Shown piece by piece: positions 8,750-15,485 of a stretch of 30,222 nt of DNA (positions are counted from its first letter, which is position 1; the number at the start of each line of letters is the position of its first letter). The position numbers and the translations under genes were made by a program. The notes under the pieces are model-generated. The model did no database searches. It was given only the letters and a program-made list of their open reading frames with translations, and had not been told where the DNA came from. This stretch comes from JANJUB01 sp040081075 (GTDB lineage: Bacteria > Armatimonadota > Fimbriimonadia > Fimbriimonadales > Fimbriimonadaceae), in contig JBEBHJ010000045.1 in assembly GCA_040081075.1 (NCBI GenBank), positions 1 to 30,222 of the forward strand. The letters run 5' to 3'.

Positions 8750-9495
8750 CGAAATCGCTCCAAAACAAGATCGTGCAAAATGCCGTTTGTGCTTATGGCA
8801 TCGTTCTGAGGGCACCCAACTCCCGCGAAGTTGGTGATTCGTCCGCCCGCCTCCGTAACAATCACGTCTATAGCTGCAATATCGTAAGGTTCAATCCGCG
8901 GATCAATCATCGCCTCAACATGCCCCATCGCGACCAGACAGTGCCCATACGCGTCGCACCACGTTCTCATCGCAAGCGATTCTTCACCCAATTGCAAATA
9001 GCCGGGTAGGAGCCCCTTACGATTAAATGTGGTCACGCTGCCAGAGCAAAGAACCGAAGTAGCCAGATCCGTCTTTTTCGAAACGGCGATGGGTTGTCCG
9101 TTGCACTTCGCGCCCCTACCCAATTCCGCGCTGATCATCAAGTCAAGAGCAGGGAAGAAGGCCACCCCGATTTGGCGCTGATCAGCCTCTTCAAAAGCAA
9201 CGAGGGTTGCATACAGCGGAACCCCGCAGATGAAAGATTTGGTGCCATCTATAGGGTCGAGCACCCAGCGCCGGATCTGGTCACCAGTTGGCCCCTCTTC
9301 TTCACCCAAGATGCCGTCTTCAGGGAATCTGGAGTGGATGCGTTGGCGGAGGATCGCCTCGGCTTGCCGGTCCGCCACGGTTACAGGCGAGTCGTCACTC
9401 TTAAAGTCAACTTCAAACTCGTTCTGGAAGTAGGCAAGTGTGGAGTTTCCCGCCTCGAGCGCAATATCCATCGCGAATTGCAATCGAGGGGACAT
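8746..9495 (-). CDS. hisN: Histidinol-phosphate phosphatase, inositol monophosphatase family (HisN type)
   Basis: A 249-residue Mg2+-dependent phosphatase of the IMPase superfamily. Metal ligands are visible as Glu65/Glu66 (GEEEG), the DPIDGT motif (Asp80, Asp83) and Asp205 in EPYDIAA. The stretch IDGTKSFICGVPLY and the Arg-Thr-Trp-x-Asp-x-Tyr-Gly segment (177-184) are typical of HisN histidinol phosphatases rather than true inositol monophosphatases. The gene lies 21 bases after hisB on the same strand, which supports a histidine-biosynthesis role: dephosphorylation of histidinol phosphate. It is translationally coupled to ruvX through a four-base GTGA overlap. Confidence 0.9.
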   Translation of the reverse strand: MSPRLQFAMDIALEAGNSTLAYFQNEFEVDFKSDDSPVTVADRQAEAILRQRIHSRFPEDGILGEEEGPTGDQIRRWVLDPIDGTKSFICGVPLYATLVAFEEADQRQIGVAFFPALDLMISAELGRGAKCNGQPIAVSKKTDLATSVLCSGSVTTFNRKGLLPGYLQLGEESLAMRTWCDAYGHCLVAMGHVEAMIDPRIEPYDIAAIDVIVTEAGGRITNFAGVGCPQNDAISTNGILHDLVLERFR

Positions 9496-9516
9496 GCCTA
9501 GAGTTTACCAAGCGAA

Positions 9517-10155
9517 TCAATCGAGTTTTGATTTGCTGGTAATCGGGGAGCGGCGATCAATCGGCTGAATGGCCTGTCTGAAGGCTCGCCCTAGCGCTTT
9601 GAATGCCGCCTCACACAAGTGATGGTCGTTGTTGCCTGCGAGCTTTGTGATGTGAATGGTTAAACCGGAACTCAGCGCGAAGGCTCTGAAGAATTCGACT
9701 ACAGACTCCGTTGACATGCTACCGATTTGATCCCGTTTGAACGGAAGATCGACATATGCCGAGCTTTTTCCACTGATTTCCAGAACGGCGCGAACGAGAG
9801 CGTCATCAGCCGGAACAGTTGATTCAGCGCAGCCTTCGATAGGAGCGGATCCAAGCGCTTCGCGGACGGCGCGACCCAAAACGATTCCAACGTCTTCAAC
9901 CGTATGATGATCATCAATGTGCAAATCGCCTTCAACTGTAATGCCGAGGTCGAAATAGCCATGAAAGGCAAAGATTTCTAGCATATGGTCAAAGAAACCT
10001 ACGCCTGTAGACACATCTCTTCGCGTGCCTCCATCAAGGTCTAGTACCACCCTCACCGCGGTTTCGCTGGTTTCCCTTTCGATCTCCGCATATCTTACGC
10101 CGGAAGTTGCTTTGCTCATTCTCATAGGACGATCAATAGTGTATACCGTTGCCAT
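9517..10155 (-). CDS. hisB: Imidazoleglycerol-phosphate dehydratase HisB
   Basis: Monofunctional HisB, which dehydrates imidazole-glycerol phosphate to imidazole-acetol phosphate. The metal-binding clusters are clear: DHHTVEDVG (His83, His84, Glu87), FDHML (His57) and NNDHHLCEA (His178, His179, Glu182), numbering from ATG 10155. ATG 10155 gives 212 residues. ATG 10119 would give 200, nearer the usual family length, and the real N-terminus may be there; no strong Shine-Dalgarno separates the two. It is the first gene of the minus-strand run with hisN, and is divergent from the dsbD-like gene with an 83-base shared upstream region. Confidence 0.95.
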   Translation of the reverse strand: MATVYTIDRPMRMSKATSGVRYAEIERETSETAVRVVLDLDGGTRRDVSTGVGFFDHMLEIFAFHGYFDLGITVEGDLHIDDHHTVEDVGIVLGRAVREALGSAPIEGCAESTVPADDALVRAVLEISGKSSAYVDLPFKRDQIGSMSTESVVEFFRAFALSSGLTIHITKLAGNNDHHLCEAAFKALGRAFRQAIQPIDRRSPITSKSKLD

Positions 10156-10238
10156 TGTAAATTCGTTTGCCGCGATACATTTTCTAGTTCATCTGCTAGA
10201 CTTTGTAGGGAACAAAATGGTTCGTTCCTCCATTATCC

Positions 10239-11669
10239 ATGCCAGTGCGATCGCGTCTCCTGTTATTAATCCTGTTCTCGATCTTGGCCCCGGCATGCTT
10301 TGCAGGCGACGGGTCATCGAAGGATTTGGCGACACAAAGCTGGGGATTGTTCCTAAGTAGCGCGATTGGGGCTGGATTATTAGCCCTCTTGACTCCCTGC
10401 GTATTTCCAATCATTCCGGTGACGGTCAGCTACTTTGCGAAACAAGCCGAGAAAAATCCGGGCCAAAAATACACAGGCCCGATAGCTTATTGCCTCGGAA
10501 TCATTTCGACGTTTACCGTTGTCGGTGTTGCGGTTGCGGGAGCTTTTGGCGCCGGTAGGCTGAACAACTTCGCTCAACATCCGATCACCAATCTCATTCT
10601 TGGAATCCTTTTTGTGGTCCTTTCGCTTAGCCTTTTTGGAGTTTACGAAATCCAACTGCCAAGCGGCTTGGTCAATAAGGCAAACAAGGGCCGAACGCTA
10701 GGAGGGTTGATTGGACCATTCATGATGGGCCTGACCTTCGCCATGACGTCTTTCACATGTACGGTGGCGTTTGTGGGCGGGGTTTTAGCGCTCGCATCAA
10801 GCGGCAATTACTTGCGCCCGATCGTTGGAATGGTCGCATTTAGTGCCACATTTGCACTGCCATTCTTTTTCCTGGCCCTGTTCCCAGGCGCAATGTCCAA
10901 ACTTCCAAAGTCCGGAGGATGGATGCAAACAGTCAAGGGATTCATGGGCTTTTTGGAACTTGCGGCGGCGCTGAAGTTCTTTCAAAATGCCGACATCGTC
11001 GCCCAACGGGGAATCTTAACCTATCCCGTCTTCATTACTCTGTGGTTTGCAATCTTTATCCTTGGCGGGCTGTACTTGCTTGGCTGGATCGCCTTGCCTG
11101 GCCATACCGAGGGAAAGCCTGGAGTGTTTCGGTGGTTCTTTGGCGTGGCAAGTATTGTTTTCGCGGTTTGGCTGTTGGGAGGATTGCAGGGGAAGAACCT
11201 TGGCTATGTAGATTCTGTGCTGCCACCAAGAGTTTATCCTGGTCAAGAACCTAAGCCTGGCGCTGAGAACCCAACCGGCGAACTCGTCTGGATAAAAGAT
11301 GATTTCACTAAAGCTGCCGAACAAGCTAAGAAAGAAAGAAAGAACGTCTTGATCGATTTCACCGGATATTCATGAGTGAATTGCAGGTGGATGGAAGCAA
11401 ATATGTTCCCCCGCACGGTCGTGCGGAACGCAATGAGTAAATATGTTCTAGTTCAGATGTACACGGATGACCTAATCAAGCAACCGGAGTTATCCGATCG
11501 AAACATGAAATTTCAAGAGAAACTGACGGGATCAGTCGCCTTGCCGGCTTATGTGATCGTGACGCCCGATGCCAAACCGCTCTACATTCAGCGCGGTTGG
11601 CAACAAGATGAAGCCAAATTTGTGGAATTCCTCAATCAAGGGGAAACCTATAAAGTCGCTGAGAAATAG
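10239..11669 (+). CDS. dsbD: DsbD/CcdA-type thiol:disulfide interchange selenoprotein (in-frame TGA = Sec379)
   Basis: I read this as one 476-codon gene through an in-frame TGA at 11373-11375. Residues 1-22 form a signal peptide. Residues ~35-317 hold the CcdA-like membrane domain with about eight helices and the transmembrane cysteine pair Cys54 (LTPCVFP) and Cys174 (SFTCTVAF). Residues ~345-475 are the C-terminal thioredoxin domain. It begins NVLIDFTGYS, then TGA, then VNCRWMEANMF, where DsbD homologues carry a CxxC motif. The TGA replaces the first cysteine, giving U379-V-N-C382, and the rest of the domain continues in the same frame to TAA 11669 with the cis-Pro segment VALPAYVI intact. 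The N-terminal DsbD-alpha domain is absent, as in short DsbDs. The protein is expected to move electrons from cytoplasmic thioredoxin across the inner membrane. ATG 10239 has no clear Shine-Dalgarno. The alternative is a nonsense mutation or a sequencing error. Confidence 0.85.
11376..11434 (+). promoter_or_regulatory. Candidate bacterial SECIS element downstream of the TGA codon
   Basis: Immediately 3' of the TGA, a perfect six-base-pair helix CCGCAC/GTGCGG (11411-11416 with 11421-11426) is capped by the tetraloop GGTC (11417-11420). GTT (11405-11407) can pair with AAC (11427-11429) below a CCC bulge, and ATTGC (11380-11384) with GCAAT (11430-11434) could close a lower helix. The E. coli fdhF SECIS that binds SelB also has GGUC in its apical loop. 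The loop begins 41 bases after the TGA, somewhat farther than I recall for most bacterial SECIS elements. The hairpin lies within the thioredoxin-domain coding sequence. Confidence 0.6.
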
Positions 11670-11693
11670 TCGCTTTCCTCGTCAGGAAGTTAG

Positions 11694-12422
11694 ATGATCA
11701 ACTTATTCGGTCGCTTTGCGCCCTTGCCAACGCCATACACTGATGATGGAAGCACGGTCAGCGAGGTCCGCCTTGCTCGGCTAGTCCGTCACCTAAACGA
11801 AATTGGCGTGGATGGATTTGTTGTCGGCTCAGAAACGGGCGAGTTCTGGGTGTGCAGCATGAGTGAGCGTAAACAACTCACCGAGGTCGCGGTACGTGAA
11901 GCAAAGGGGAAGCCCGTCATCGTGAACGTGACCGCCCTCGCCAGCGCTGGAGCCCTCGATCTAGCCCAGCACGCTGCTCGACACGGGGCTAGAGCCTGCG
12001 TAATATGCCCACCAAATTACGCCTATTTCTCCGCGGACGAGGTTTTGCAGCATATTCGCCTCGTTGCCCACAATTGTGAGATTCCCCTAATTATCAGCGG
12101 ACACACCGAGGCCCTTTCGGTACCGATGAGCGATATGGTGAACGAGCATAGCCGCTGTTTCGTCGGAGAGGCCGTTCGAGGTGGGTGGTTCGAAAAGCCG
12201 ACTTCTGATGAGTTTAGCGTTGATGACCTCGTAGTTTCGCCCCAGTTCATCTTCAAATCCGCATTGTCGCCAACATTCCGAGAACTAGCCCAAGAAGTTG
12301 GATCAGCTCGACTTGTCAAAGCCGGCGTTGAGGAAATCGGCCATGATTGCGGGCCGCTGCGTAGCCCTTACCGTTGGCCCAGCAAAGCCAACTTGGAAAG
12401 GCTGAAAGCGCTTATTGTCTAG
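11694..12422 (+). CDS. Degenerate dihydrodipicolinate synthase (DapA/NanA)-family protein
   Basis: A 242-residue TIM-barrel protein of the DHDPS/N-acetylneuraminate lyase superfamily. The start FAPLPTPYTDDGS, GSETGEFW (45-52) and MSER (56-59) match the family's first strands and its GTTGE motif, and the end LVKAGVEEIG...GPLRSPY matches its C-terminus. The Tyr of the Y-N-x-P-G-R-T motif is replaced by IISGHTE (133-139). The strand that should carry the Schiff-base Lys (GIKEAS in typical enzymes) reads CFVGEAVRGG (155-164), without the Lys. The protein is also ~50 residues shorter than usual in its central part. I infer loss of aldolase activity or a new role. AGGAAG before ATG 11694 is a good ribosome binding site, and the gene lies 24 bases after the selenoprotein gene. 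Confidence 0.8.
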   Translation: MINLFGRFAPLPTPYTDDGSTVSEVRLARLVRHLNEIGVDGFVVGSETGEFWVCSMSERKQLTEVAVREAKGKPVIVNVTALASAGALDLAQHAARHGARACVICPPNYAYFSADEVLQHIRLVAHNCEIPLIISGHTEALSVPMSDMVNEHSRCFVGEAVRGGWFEKPTSDEFSVDDLVVSPQFIFKSALSPTFRELAQEVGSARLVKAGVEEIGHDCGPLRSPYRWPSKANLERLKALIV

Positions 12423-12825
12423 GCTTCCGCTTGGACATGGCCGATCTGGCCGCAGAAATTGCTTGAAATATTTTCATGCCCAGCATGAGATATCCGAGCA
12501 ACGGCGCGTATTTTTCGGTTTTCTTGAGACCCGAAGTCGTAAAGGTGCCCAACGCCGTCGACGCCGAACCAACTCCACTTCCAATCAAACCGACGGCTGT
12601 GCTTGCCTTATCGGATATTCCCTCAACCTTTGCAGCGAGAGAGGAAATCTTCGGCAGCACCTCATCGCTCATCTGATCTGCCAGTTTGTTTATCCGGGGT
12701 TCAAGCTTTCGAAGGGTATTTGCCAACATAAACATGGCGGCTACCAGAGCCCCTAAAATAATCAGATTGAAAAACATCAAACATAGGGCGAACCCAAAAA
12801 ACCAACCGGGAATCGCGTTGTTCAT
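12412..12825 (-). CDS. Small membrane protein with coiled-coil-like region
   Basis: A 137-residue protein with one strongly hydrophobic segment near the N-terminus (~8-35), then a charged, heptad-like helix (RKLEPRINKLADQMSDEVLPKI region, ~38-75), a Gly/Ser-rich segment, a second moderately hydrophobic helix (~108-125) and a basic tail. It resembles DUF948-type membrane-anchored proteins, but I cannot assign a function. Its ATG overlaps the stop of the large upstream gene in an ATGA arrangement (12822-12825), so the two are translationally coupled. Its 3' end overlaps the convergent DHDPS-like gene by 11 bases. Confidence 0.72.
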   Translation of the reverse strand: MNNAIPGWFFGFALCLMFFNLIILGALVAAMFMLANTLRKLEPRINKLADQMSDEVLPKISSLAAKVEGISDKASTAVGLIGSGVGSASTALGTFTTSGLKKTEKYAPLLGYLMLGMKIFQAISAARSAMSKRKPRQ

Positions 12826-15389
12826 TCCAAAACCTCAATGCTCACTTGCGTAATTATGCCCGGTGTGAGGGAAACTGTCACGGCAAGTTCGCCTTCTTGA
12901 GCTACAACACGAGAAGTTCCCACCTGAAAGTGCTTCCCCCACAGCCCCCGAATCCGCAATTCGGCCTTTAGAATTCGGTTGGTCGGGTTTTCAATGTTCA
13001 TCTTTACCCATCGCTTTCTGATATCGAGCGTGAGCTCACGAATCATTCCAACGGAGATCAACACTTCGGCACCTACCTGGCGCAAAACCACCTTGCGGCC
13101 AATGCCATCCCAGGGACGAACGGTGTAGTGGTTCGCTTCAACCTCAAAATGGCAGCCGAACGTAAAGACACCATGGGTAGCAGAGGGCAATACATAGGAT
13201 CCAGCAGCGCGCAAATAGTGGTAGAGAGCCATTCCAATGTCGCCAGTGGCGTTTACGTGACCAAAGAAGCGGGAAGCGGGATCAGGGCAATAGGCCATCG
13301 AAGCGGCCCCGTCGGGCTGGACAAGTGCCCAAACGCCGAGAAGCCCTCCGAATGCCGCACGAAGATGGGCCTCGGGCAGAAGCGCATAATCACGGTCCAG
13401 AGTCTCGAAAAACATCATAGAGTTGCCTGGGCCCGTGTACCCTTGGCATAATTCGCCCCGATCCCACGCTAAAGGCGGTTCGCCATGGGTCACCTCATCC
13501 CACTGTCGCGAATCGCTGCCGTACCACCACCAGCTTGGGGCCAGACTTCGTAATGCGAAGGCGCACCTCATTGCCTGCTCCTGATGGTGCTCATCGCTTA
13601 AGTAGCGTGCCGCCGTGAAAACCTCCTCGAAGCTTGCCGTGTCTATCTCGTGAGTCGTTGAGATCGGGTGATCTCGCTTCAGCAAATCCTCGGCTCTTTG
13701 AGAAACGAGCGGCAAAAGGCGTTCGAACTCGGCATGCATCCCTTCATCCGTCAGGTCCTCGAGTAGTTCAAAGATGCGTCCATAACCTGGGTATCCGCCG
13801 GTTCGCTCTTGGCTTGGGATGCCATAGCGGAGCATGGCAAGTGCTGTTCCAAAGGCATATTCGAGGTACTCCATGGCCGAATGCCTCGTGCCGCCCAACA
13901 GCTTGGCGAGGCGATACATGGAGTGATAGAAGTTAAAGACCAAGGGGTAGATGTGTGGGCGTGCGTAATTCACCGCAACTCCACGCCTGTCCGCAAATGC
14001 TGAGCCGACGGTATCATCCCCGGGGTTCTGTAGGTCGTCCCGCAAGAAATCGTCGACAAAATTCTCTAAGACCTCGATTTGATTGAGATCTGGGTAAATC
14101 GAGTTCTTTTCGGCAAGAAAAAGGGCGTCGCTGAGCCCGCCTTCAACCGTAAATGCGCCGTTGTGATCTTCGGTGCTTACGTATCGCTCACCGGTCTTTG
14201 GGTTGGCGGCAACGATCGCGTGGTGAAACGATGAACCTGGCTCTTCATGGACTTGATTTTCAACGATCCACTTCGCGCGCTGCTTGATCAGTTGGTCTAT
14301 CGGCTCGATGAACTTAAGGTGGGCGTGACTTGTGCGATTTCGGTTGTCATCAAATGTGAGTCTCAGCTCGCAAGGTTCTTTTGGCTTTACGAAGCAAAAT
14401 CCTCCCGTTTCGTCGGAATCGGGCTCGATATCGGCATCCTTGTCCGTTAGAAACCGCGTCGGGGTAGAGCCGGAAATTTCGACGGCAATCCCCACATCGG
14501 CGGGTGCCACCGCCCCGGTTAGCACTCGAATCGCCGGGTGACCAAGCACTGCAAGCGTTGTTGAGACTTGATCGACTCGATCCCTGACGCCTGGAGCCAT
14601 GCGAGTTTGGAAGACGCGTGAATCGCCGGGTTCAAGGATTAGTGAGGTGTGACCGTTAGCCCACTCGGACCATCCCTCGCGTTCAATCGATGCGCGGCTG
14701 TACACATAAACAACCGGAATACCTTCCCAACGATAGGGCGAGTTTATTGATGGACGTACATGCGAAAGAAACTCCCACGAAGTGTCTTCGCCGGGATAGA
14801 TGATCAGTCCGGGTGGTTCTGCCGTTAGCCTTTGTGCAAACAGGTGGCTGGCAGCGCCGCCGATAAATTTGTGAATGACGACACGATCATTCCAGGCACT
14901 CTTTGCCTTATCCCCCTTCGTAAATCCTTCGTACAAGTTGTTTAGGGCAAAAGGGAAGGCCAACTCACCTATTTCAATCGATTTTCGACCACGGTTCGTG
15001 ATGTGTACATCCCACGCCGTTACGGGAATGATTCCTGGAATCTCGTAAAACTTGCCGGTTGCTCTTAGCTCGGGAAAGAAATCGAGTTGATAATCAAACT
15101 CAATAACGGCCGGATTGTCATTTGGAACCTGCTCGCCAATGGCGTTGCGGGTAAGCGCCCAAGGATCTTCCGGCCCCGTACGGGCGCCGATCAGGAAGGT
15201 GCCGGGCAAGTAGTCCTCTGAAAACTCATCGCCGAGCGTCATCGGCGCGAGAACAAACTGAAACTCTTCGCCCTCTTCGGGCAGGTTGGGGTCGCTTGCC
15301 CACATTTGCTCAATTTTTCCGCCCATTCCAAACTCAAGTGTAATAAGTGAGCCGGGAAGTTCAGGACGGTCGAAGCCGAATTCATCCAT
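12822..15389 (-). CDS. Large glycosidase-like protein (DUF5695-type, alpha/alpha-toroid)
   Basis: An 855-residue protein with a beta-rich N-terminal half (~1-400) and a helical half rich in Trp, Tyr, His and acidic residues (~400-760), such as SWWWYGSDSRQWDE, ELCQGYTGPGNS and ATGDIGMALYHYL. A final beta domain follows. The layout is that of (alpha/alpha)6 carbohydrate-active enzymes with beta-sandwich domains and resembles DUF5695 proteins; family assignment is from memory. No signal peptide is seen at ATG 15389 (MDEFGFDRPE). A TTG at 15434 would add 15 residues, but it sits directly against the T-tract of the upstream terminator, so I prefer the ATG. Translation is coupled to the small membrane protein downstream. 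Substrate and catalytic residues are unassigned. Confidence 0.65.
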   Translation of the reverse strand: MDEFGFDRPELPGSLITLEFGMGGKIEQMWASDPNLPEEGEEFQFVLAPMTLGDEFSEDYLPGTFLIGARTGPEDPWALTRNAIGEQVPNDNPAVIEFDYQLDFFPELRATGKFYEIPGIIPVTAWDVHITNRGRKSIEIGELAFPFALNNLYEGFTKGDKAKSAWNDRVVIHKFIGGAASHLFAQRLTAEPPGLIIYPGEDTSWEFLSHVRPSINSPYRWEGIPVVYVYSRASIEREGWSEWANGHTSLILEPGDSRVFQTRMAPGVRDRVDQVSTTLAVLGHPAIRVLTGAVAPADVGIAVEISGSTPTRFLTDKDADIEPDSDETGGFCFVKPKEPCELRLTFDDNRNRTSHAHLKFIEPIDQLIKQRAKWIVENQVHEEPGSSFHHAIVAANPKTGERYVSTEDHNGAFTVEGGLSDALFLAEKNSIYPDLNQIEVLENFVDDFLRDDLQNPGDDTVGSAFADRRGVAVNYARPHIYPLVFNFYHSMYRLAKLLGGTRHSAMEYLEYAFGTALAMLRYGIPSQERTGGYPGYGRIFELLEDLTDEGMHAEFERLLPLVSQRAEDLLKRDHPISTTHEIDTASFEEVFTAARYLSDEHHQEQAMRCAFALRSLAPSWWWYGSDSRQWDEVTHGEPPLAWDRGELCQGYTGPGNSMMFFETLDRDYALLPEAHLRAAFGGLLGVWALVQPDGAASMAYCPDPASRFFGHVNATGDIGMALYHYLRAAGSYVLPSATHGVFTFGCHFEVEANHYTVRPWDGIGRKVVLRQVGAEVLISVGMIRELTLDIRKRWVKMNIENPTNRILKAELRIRGLWGKHFQVGTSRVVAQEGELAVTVSLTPGIITQVSIEVLE

Positions 15390-15435
15390 TGACGTTCTTA
15401 TGTTACGCCTTTTATGGGCTACCGTGTTTGACAAT

Positions 15436-15468
15436 TGAAAAAGCCCTCCGGCTGGTTAGCCGGAGGGC
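15436..15468 (-). terminator. Rho-independent terminator after the LysM/NlpC gene
   Basis: A perfect 11-base-pair GC-rich hairpin (15443-15453 with 15458-15468, four-base loop) is followed on the minus strand by five T residues (15442-15438). It lies 17 bases beyond the stop of the cell-wall hydrolase gene and separates it from the DUF5695-type gene. Confidence 0.9.
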
Positions 15469-15485
15469 CTAGATGATGAACGTAT

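Noticed and set aside
10174..10202. Extended -10 promoter (TGCTAGACT) before the dsbD-like gene
   Set aside because: The -10 match is fair, but no -35 element stands at the right distance.
10239..10310. Lipobox at Cys20 of the DsbD-like protein
   Set aside because: The residues before Cys (A-P-A) fit a lipobox poorly, and a type I cleavage after CFA fits better.
11376..11669. A separate 97-residue gene starting at GTG 11376, downstream of a shorter CcdA-like gene
   Set aside because: The piece starts directly after the TGA, in the same frame, and consists of the rest of the thioredoxin domain. A stand-alone protein would lack the first strand and half of the active site.
10239..11669. dsbD-like pseudogene by nonsense mutation
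   Set aside because: Only one stop is present, exactly at an active-site Cys. The downstream frame is intact, and a GGTC-loop hairpin follows. Sec insertion explains all of this better, though genome-level Sec genes were not visible.
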